A stretch of 64,000 nt of DNA from Bugula neritina (lineage: Eukaryota > Bryozoa > Gymnolaemata > Cheilostomatida > Bugulidae): contig OZ037768.1 of assembly GCA_964035545.1 (NCBI GenBank), positions 23,028,819-23,092,818 on the forward strand, in the 5' to 3' direction. Positions 43,301 through 52,300 of this stretch are shown here, in pieces. Both the position numbers and the translations under genes were made by a program. A model generated the notes under the pieces. The model was not told the DNA's origin. It saw nothing but the letters and a program-made list of their open reading frames with translations, and searched no databases. Position 1 is the first letter of the stretch. The number at the start of each line of letters is the position of its first letter.

Positions 43301-46300
43301 TTGAGAGTCTCTGCAACTAAAAATTGACATCAAATAAGCAAATCTCTCACTTGTACCCCTATGCAAGCCGTTTGGTTTTGAAAAGTCAAATTTCCAAATT
43401 TCTAATTTGAAATTAACAATTTGAAATGTCATTTTGAAAACAACAACGGAAATTTTTTAAAGTGGTTTAGTAACTATACACAGTGTGATAGTAGATTTAG
43501 TTATAAGCATTAACATATTAAATAACACTTCAATAATTCAACCTTCCGTGTTTGACTTTCATTTGCTATATCAATAGTTTTTCTGTTTGGTACGAATGTA
43601 TTAAAACAATAAAATTTAACCATTTTAATTGTGTTCTGATTATCATAGAGATGAAGATTTTTTGTATATTGACATATATGAGATTGTTAACCGTAATAAA
43701 TACTTACAGCGCTAAGTTTCATGAGGTGGTTAGAATAATAACAAAGATTGGCGAAGCTTTTGTTATAAATAGAAAATAACTACTAAAGAAATATTACTTT
43801 TTATGAGATGAGCAACTCACACCTTTAAACTAAAAATCATTAAAACTTGGGCTGCCCAACTTTTTTGTACACTTTCAGCTATCTCAATCTTAAAATGTGT
43901 ATTTTTGAAAGTAAATTTTTGAATTTCTGAAGTAAAAAAGCAACATTGTTAAATGCTAGAAGTTTCTCTCAATTTCTTCCAAGTAGTTATTCACCAATTG
44001 AGTATTTTCTCAGATAATAAAAAATCAACATGAAATATTAGCCTATTCATTTAAAGATGAAAATTAAAAACAACAGCTAAATGATGCTTCAGGCTTAAAA
44101 CATACCAAGTCCTGTAGAGTAGATGGCATTTCTCCAGGAACCACCACATTTCTCATCAGCATTTCCAGTACATTCCATACTACACTCAGTAACAGGTTTC
44201 TCTCCGTGTTTACCGTAATCATTACCACAGAAACAAGTTCTGGCAAATTGTAGACCAAAATACTTGAACCCTGTAATATCAACAGAAACATGTAGAAAAA
44301 ACAACCAAATTATAATAAAAACAAATCGAATCTTGTAAAACTTATAAACTCACCTTTTCCTTTACATAACTTGGTACACTCTTCAATACTGTTAGTACTG
44401 GCAAGAACATTTCTATCCTCTAAATCTCTGTCACCAGAATCCTCAAAACATCCCATAAACTGGACACCACTAGGTTCTGGTTCTACACAGTAAATAATAG
44501 TAAAATTAAATCTAAGTATAGTATAGTATAGAATTTAAGTATAAAGTTTTATAGTAAATCTGATGTATTTTCTTGATAGTAATTTATAAAAGATCAATCA
44601 AACTTTTCTTCTTTTTAAAACAAAAATATAATTTGAAGTAACAAACCACTGGATTTTGCAGTCAATTCAAATAAATGCATTGTAAGCATCACTATTGTAT
44701 CACTACCTAAATATCTATCATCTATGTATTTACATAATTCACCAAATGTTGAAAGTCTGATGATGTCGTTTGATAAATTGTTAAATGGTGTACCACTGTA
44801 AAGAACACAACTCTCAAATTAAATGAAGTAGAATTAACAGGTGAGATTAAACTTTTATTGCACATCACATAAAGATAAACTAACTGAGTCCTGTAGAGTA
44901 GACGCTGTTTCTCCATCCACCACCACAGTTCTTTGTATCATCTCCAGTACATTTCTTATTACAATCACTTTCACTCATCTTACCATATTTATTATACGTA
45001 TCACCACAGAAACACTGATTACCATTCTGTACTCCAGCATACTTGAATCCTGAAACAACACACAACTCCAATTTAAATTGGAGCTTGCACATCTCAAACC
45101 TACTTACAAAATTACGACCACTTAGTGGATTAATATACCGATGTTCTGAATATCTCCCTCAAAAAATTTTACTTTTGATATATAATTCTTTCATCAATTC
45201 CAAGTTAAATTATTGTGCAGAGGCCTGGGGAAATGCAGCTAATACCCATCTAAACAAGATTTTTATTTTTCAAAAAAAGGTAATGCGTATCATGAACAAA
45301 AAACCGTTTGACCATCCATCAGCGCCTCTATTTACTAAGCATAAAGTTCTCTCAATATACCAGATTTACCGTTTTAAAGTGTTAAAGAAAGCTCATTCTT
45401 TTTTCTACTCTGACAATTTTTTTCCCACTCACTCTATCAATACACGTCAATCATTCATAAATCTCCCCCTTCCTCACTCTCAAACAGCAGCAGGTCACAG
45501 AAGAAACTGTTATCAGGAGGTGGCACTATGGAATGAACTGCCAATCCCTTTACGGTCAATTAGCAACCCTAATGAATTTGGGAGGAAGTTGAGGCTTTAT
45601 CTGTTAGAATAGTTGTATTTTTTTTGTATTTTTCTGGATAGAGTCGCTGTCAGCTCGTGTTGGCCCGCGCATGACTAGCTAGGCTATAGCGCAATGGGCC
45701 TCATCATCGCCTCCTTGGCATTTTCTAATGTCCTTGTGTTATTAAATACCTTTGATGAAATAAACCAAACAAACAAACAAACAAACTATCAGTTTACAGA
45801 AACTCACTCATAATCAGTAACTGACAGGATGAGTTCAACTACTCGCAGCACTCATAACACTCATAGGAGACACACCTTGTTCAGTACACTTGGCTACACA
45901 GTTTGCTGGAGTATTACTCTGTAGTTGAGCTTGTTGATTAAGTATGTCTCTAGAAGACTCGTCTTTATAACATCCCAGATAGTTGAGAGTTTCTACAGCT
46001 AAAAATATGAGATTGAAATCAATAAATGTAACCGGCGTAACATAATTATAACAACACATTCTCCTAATTGCATTGAAAAATACTACAATACTGTATCCAA
46101 AAGAAATCAACATCAAATTAAAACTTTTTGATTTTGAGCAAAAGATTTATTAACAAATATAGTCGTATGAAAACCTCAACAAACTATCGCTAAAAGTTCA
46201 CAATATTTATATTTAGCTTTAGTAACCGTAAACAGTGGTATGTCGAGTTATAATAATTTTGGTTCTTATTTTCCAAGTATATTATATCTTTTCAATAGTA

Positions 46301-49300
46301 TCATTATATTCATAATTTTATGCAGGCAATAACATAAATAATATAGTAAAATATTTCGCTATTTAATAATCTATATTTGACAGTCATTTGATTATTATTG
46401 TTTTTTATTCAGTAATTATGTATTTTCCCAACAAATTACCATTCTCATCTATTTTATAAGTGCAACTGTTATTTTTATATCAATAATAGTTAATTCCAAT
46501 TATTTGAAAATAACGAATATTACCTAATATTGAGATAAACACAGAAACAATTGAATTGAAAAGAATTTAAACAAAAACAGAAAAGAAGAAACTTTTTAGT
46601 GAGATTCTAAACCCACACCTAAAACCAAACTTCATCAGAGCAATTTTTGAGCTTGAGCCGTTCAAACTTTTCAATTACGACATCTATATAAATGTCAATT
46701 TTTAAATTGGATGTTTGAATAAACACAGAGTAAATATACCAAGTCCTGTAGAGTAGATGGCATTTCTCCAGGAACCACCACATTTCTCATCAGCATTTCC
46801 AGTACATTCCATATTACACTCAGTAACAGGTTTCTCTCCGTGTTTACCGTAATCATTACCACAGAAACAAGTTCTGGCAAATTGTAGACCAAAATACTTG
46901 AACCCTGAAATATCAACAGAAACATGTATAAGAATCAACCAAATTATAATAAAAAACAAGTTGAATCTTGTAAAACTTATAAACTTACCTTTCCCTTTAC
47001 ATAACTTGGTACACTCTTCAATACTGTTGGTACTGCGAAGAACATTTCTATCCTCTAAATCTCTGTCACCGGAATCCTCAAAACATCCCATAAACTGTAC
47101 ACCACTTGGTTCTGGTTCTACACAGTGAATGTGAGATTATTCAAGTATAGAATGTTTTTAGCAAATCTAATGTATTTGCATTATGTTGATGAATGAAAAA
47201 TCGGTCATTTATTTCCTTTTTTTTTAAACAAACCACAAAATTTTGCAGTCAATTCAAAAGTATGTATTTCAAGCATTATTCTTATATCACGTGTGGTACT
47301 ACTTAAATATATATCATCTACGTATTTACGTAAATAGCCCAACACTAAAAATCTTACAATTTAGTTTGCTAAGTAGTTGAATGATGTACTATTGTTGGGG
47401 ACACAACTCTTGAATTTCATGCAGTAAAAGAATCACAAGAAAAAAGCTTATTGAAGGTCAAATAAATGCACTAACTGAGTTCTGTAGAGTAGACGCTGTT
47501 TCTCCATCCACCACCACAGTTCTTTGTATCATCTCCAGTACATTTCTTATTACAATCACTTTCACTCATCTTACCATATTTATTATACGTATCACCACAG
47601 AAACACTGATTACCATTCTGTACTCCAGCATACTTGAATCCTGAAACAACATAGTTACTATCAGTTTACAGAAACTCACTCATAATCAGTAACAGGGAGG
47701 ATGAGTTCAACTACTCGCAGCACTCATAACACTGATAGGAGACACACCTTGTTCAGTACACTTGGCTACACAGTTTGCTGGAGTATTACTCTGTAGTTGA
47801 GCTTGTTGATTAAGTATGTCTCTAGAAGACTCGTCTTTATAACATCCCAGATAGTTGAGAGTTTCTGCACCTAAAACAGGAGATAGAAATTGTTTTATTC
47901 ATGGAACTTTATTTCATTAACTAATTAAAGTCATGCTAGTGTGCAAGAGAATTACTATCATTCTTTTACTTAGGACTATTGAAACAAATTTGTCGTAATT
48001 CTTGTAAATTGAACATGAAAAGAATGCCTTGCTTGTATCTGAACAAATATAAATCAAATTACTGTTGATGTTTTTATAATAAAAATTAATTTTTGGAAAC
48101 AATTTGTATAAATTCTATAATTCAAGAACTAAATAAATTTGAAATTGAAATTTTTATATTCATCGAAGTTAATTTCATTAAGTGACTAAAGCCACGCTAG
48201 TGTGCGAGATAATTACAATTATGCTTTCATTAAGGCTATTGAAAATCAAACATGAAAAAATGCTTTGCTGGTATCTGCACAAATATAAATAAAATTACTG
48301 TTGAGCTTCTGATAATACAAATTAATTATACCAAGAATATTAATTATTGAAAACAATTTGTGTTAATTCTATAATTCAAGAACTAAATAAATTTGAAAAA
48401 CCAAACAAAAAACTCATAAAAATGTTCATTGATGAACCAAGTTAAGCGAATCAATGCGAAGATTTTACGTTTGAAATTTCATGGAGCATTTATAACCAGA
48501 GCTATGTTGAAAAATTGGACTCTTTTGGTCAGCTACTTCATATATGACATTGTTAAACTATCGAAATAAGTTATTTAAATGAAAGAACTCTTAGGTTTAG
48601 ACATTTTAAAGAAGAATTATGGATGTATAATGTTCTGTTCTAATGCACTCCAAAACAATGACCTCAAAATATAAGCTAGTTCAATTTTAGATAAAAATTC
48701 ATGGAAAAAATTGAATTGAAAAAGAAATTCAGATGAAAATTTAAAAAGCAAACAGCTTGGTTACGCTTTAGATTAAAGACATACCAAGTCCTGTAGAGTA
48801 GATGGCATTTCTCCAGGAACCACCACATTTCTCATCACCATTTCCAGTACAATTCATATTACACTCAGTAACAGGTTTCTCTCCGTGTTTGCCGTAATCA
48901 TTACCACAGAAACAGGTTTTGGCAAATTGTAGACCAAAATACTTGAACCCTGAAATATTAACAGAAACGTGTAGAAAAAACAACCAAATTATAATAAAAA
49001 CAAGTTGAATCTTGTAAAACTTATAAAATCACCTTTTCCTTTACATAACTTGGTACACTCTTCAATACTGTTAGTACTGGCAAGAACATTTCTATCCTCT
49101 AAATCTCTGTCACCAGAATCCTCAAAACATCCCATAAACTGGACACCACTAGGTTCTGGTTCTACACAGGAAATAAAAACAAAATTAAATCGAAGGTTGA
49201 TTTTATAAAACTTCAAGTTCCTTTGGAAATGCTTAATCAAAAAATTAATAAAAGTTGTGGCCTTTCTCTAGGGCGAAGATCAGAACAATATCCAAGACTC

Positions 49301-52300
49301 TTACATCAATTCGAATAAAAGTAGATCGAACACTCAAATTAGCATCAAAACCTATGATGTAGCTCTTGATAAATACCTTGAAGCATGTACCATTGTGGGG
49401 GACACAACTCTAAATAAAATGTAGTGGAAGAAAAATGTGTAAAGGTTTTATTATAAATCATATAAAGATAAACTAACTGAATCCTGTAGAGTAGACACTG
49501 TTTCTCCATCCACCACCACAGTTCTTTGTATCATCTCCAGTACATTTCTTATTACAATCACTTTCACTCACCTTACCATATTTATTATACGTATCACCAC
49601 AGAAACACTGATTACCATTCTGTACTCCAGCATACTTGAATCCTGAAACAACACAGTTACTATCAGTTTACGGAAACTCACTCATAATCAGTAACTGACA
49701 GGATGAGTTCAACTACTCGCAGCACTCATAACACTCATAGGAGACACACCTTGTTCAGTACACTTGGCTACACAGTTTGCTGGAGTATTACTCTGTAGTT
49801 GAGCTTGTTGATTAAGTATGTCTCTAGAAGACTCATCTTTATAACATCCCAAATAGTTGAGAGTTTCTGCACCTGAAACAGGAGATAGAAATTCTAATAT
49901 TATTTATGTAGGTTCATTTCAATAACCGGCTAAAGCCACGCTTGTGTGCGAGAGAACTACAATTATTCTTTTCATTAGGACTATTGAAAATTAAAAATAA
50001 AAAGAATGCCTTACTGTTATCAGCACAAATATAAATCAAATTACTGTCGAGGTTTTATAGTAAAAATTATTTATGCCAAGATAATTTTTATGGAAAACAA
50101 TTTGTTTTAATTCTATAATTCAAGAATTAAATAAATTTGAAGAACCAAACAAAATATTCAAAAAACAATATCCACTGATGAACCAAGTTAAGCGAATCAA
50201 TGCGAAGATTTCAAGTTTGAAATTTCATGGAGCATATATAATCAGAGCTATGTTGAGAAATTGGACTCTTCTAGTCAGCTACTTCATATATGACATTGTT
50301 GAACTATCGAAATAGGTTATTTTAATGGAAGAACTTTTAGGTTTAGACATTCTAAAGAAGAATTATGGGTGTATTATGTTTTCTTCTAACGCAATCCAAA
50401 ACTTTGACCACAAAATATTAGCTAGTTCAATTTTAGATAAAAATTCATGGAAAAAGTTGAATTGAAATTCAGATGAAAATTTAAAAAGCACACAGCTAAG
50501 TTATGCTTTACAATAAAGACATACCAAGTCTTGTACAGCTTGAAAAATTCAAATTTTTCAATTACCGTACGACATCTATATAAATTTCAATTTTGAAATT
50601 TGATTTTTGAATAAACACAGAGTGAGCATACCAAGTCCTGTAGAGTAGATGGCATTTCTCCAGGAACCACCACATTTCTCATCACCATTTCCAGTACAAT
50701 TCATATTACACTCAGTAACAGGTTTCTCTCCGTGTTTGCCGTAATCATTACCACAGAAACAAGTTCTGGCAAATTGTAGACCAAAATACTTGAACCCTGA
50801 AATATCAACAGAAACATGTAGAAAAATCAACCAAATTATAATAAAAACAAGTTGAATCTTGTAAAACTTATAAACTCACCTTTTCCTTTACATAACTTGG
50901 TACACTCTTCAATACTGTTAGTACTGGCAAGAACATTTCTATCCTCTAAATCTCTGTCACCAGAATCCTCAAAACATCCCATAAACTGAACACCACTAGG
51001 TTCTGGTTCTACACAGAGAATAACAACAAAATTAAATCGAAGGTTGATTTTATAAAACTTCAAGTTCCTTTGGAAATGCTTAATCAAAAAATTAATAAAA
51101 GTTGTGGCCTTTCTCCAGGGCGAAGATCAGAACAAAATACAAGACTCTTACATCAATTCGAATAAAAGTAGATCAAGCACTCAAGTTAGCATCGAAATCT
51201 ATGATGTAGCATTTGATAGATACTTTAAAGCATGTACCATTGTGGGGGACACAACTCTTAAGTAAAATGTAGTGGAAGAAAAATGTGTAAAGGTTTTATT
51301 GCACATCACATAAAGATAAACTAACTGAATCCTGTAGAGTAGACACTGTTTCTCCATCCACCACCACAGTTCTTTGTATCATCTCCAGTACATTTCTTAT
51401 TACAATCACTTTCACTCATCTTACCATATTTATTATACGTATCACCACAGAAACACTGATTACCATTCTGTACTCCAGCATACTTGAATCCTGAAACAAC
51501 ACAGTTACTATCAGTTTACGGAAACTCACTCGTAATCAGTAACTGACGGGATGAGTTCAACTACTCGCAGCACTCATAACACTGATAGGAGACACACCTT
51601 GTTCAGTACACTTGGCTACACAGTTTGCTGGAGTATTACTCTGTAGTTGAGCTTGTTGATTAAGTATGTCTCTAGAAGACTTGTCTTTATAACATCCCAG
51701 ATAGTTGAGAGTTTCTACAGCTAAAAATATGAAATTGAAATCAATAAATGTAACCAGCGTAACATAATTATAACAACACATTCTCCTAATTGCATTGAAA
51801 AATACTACAATACTGTATCCGAAAGAAATCAACATCAAATTAAAACTTTTTGATTTTGAGCAAAAGATTTATTAACAAAATAAGTCGTATGGAAACCTCA
51901 ACAAACTATTGCTAAAAGTTCACAATATTTATATTTAGCTTTAGTAACCGTAAACAGTGGTATGTCGAGTTTTAATAATTTTGGTTCTTCTTTTCCAAGT
52001 ATATTATATCTTTTCAATAGTATCATTATATTCATAATTTTATGCAGACATTAACATAAATAATATAGTAAAATATTTCGCTATTTAGTAATCTATATTT
52101 GACAGTCATTTGATTATTATAGTTTTTTATTCAGTAATTATGTATTTTCCCAACAAATTAACATTCTCATCTATTTTATAAGTGCAATTGTTATTTTTAT
52201 ATCAATAATAATTAATTCCAATTATTTGAAAATAACGAATATTACCTAATATTGAGATAAACACAGAAACAATTGAATTGAAAAGAATTTAAACAAAAAC

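Noticed and set aside
43552-43779. 75-residue plus-strand frame in an intron
   Set aside because: No domain or splice context, and the homologous introns at 35792 and 39708 do not keep it open in the same form.
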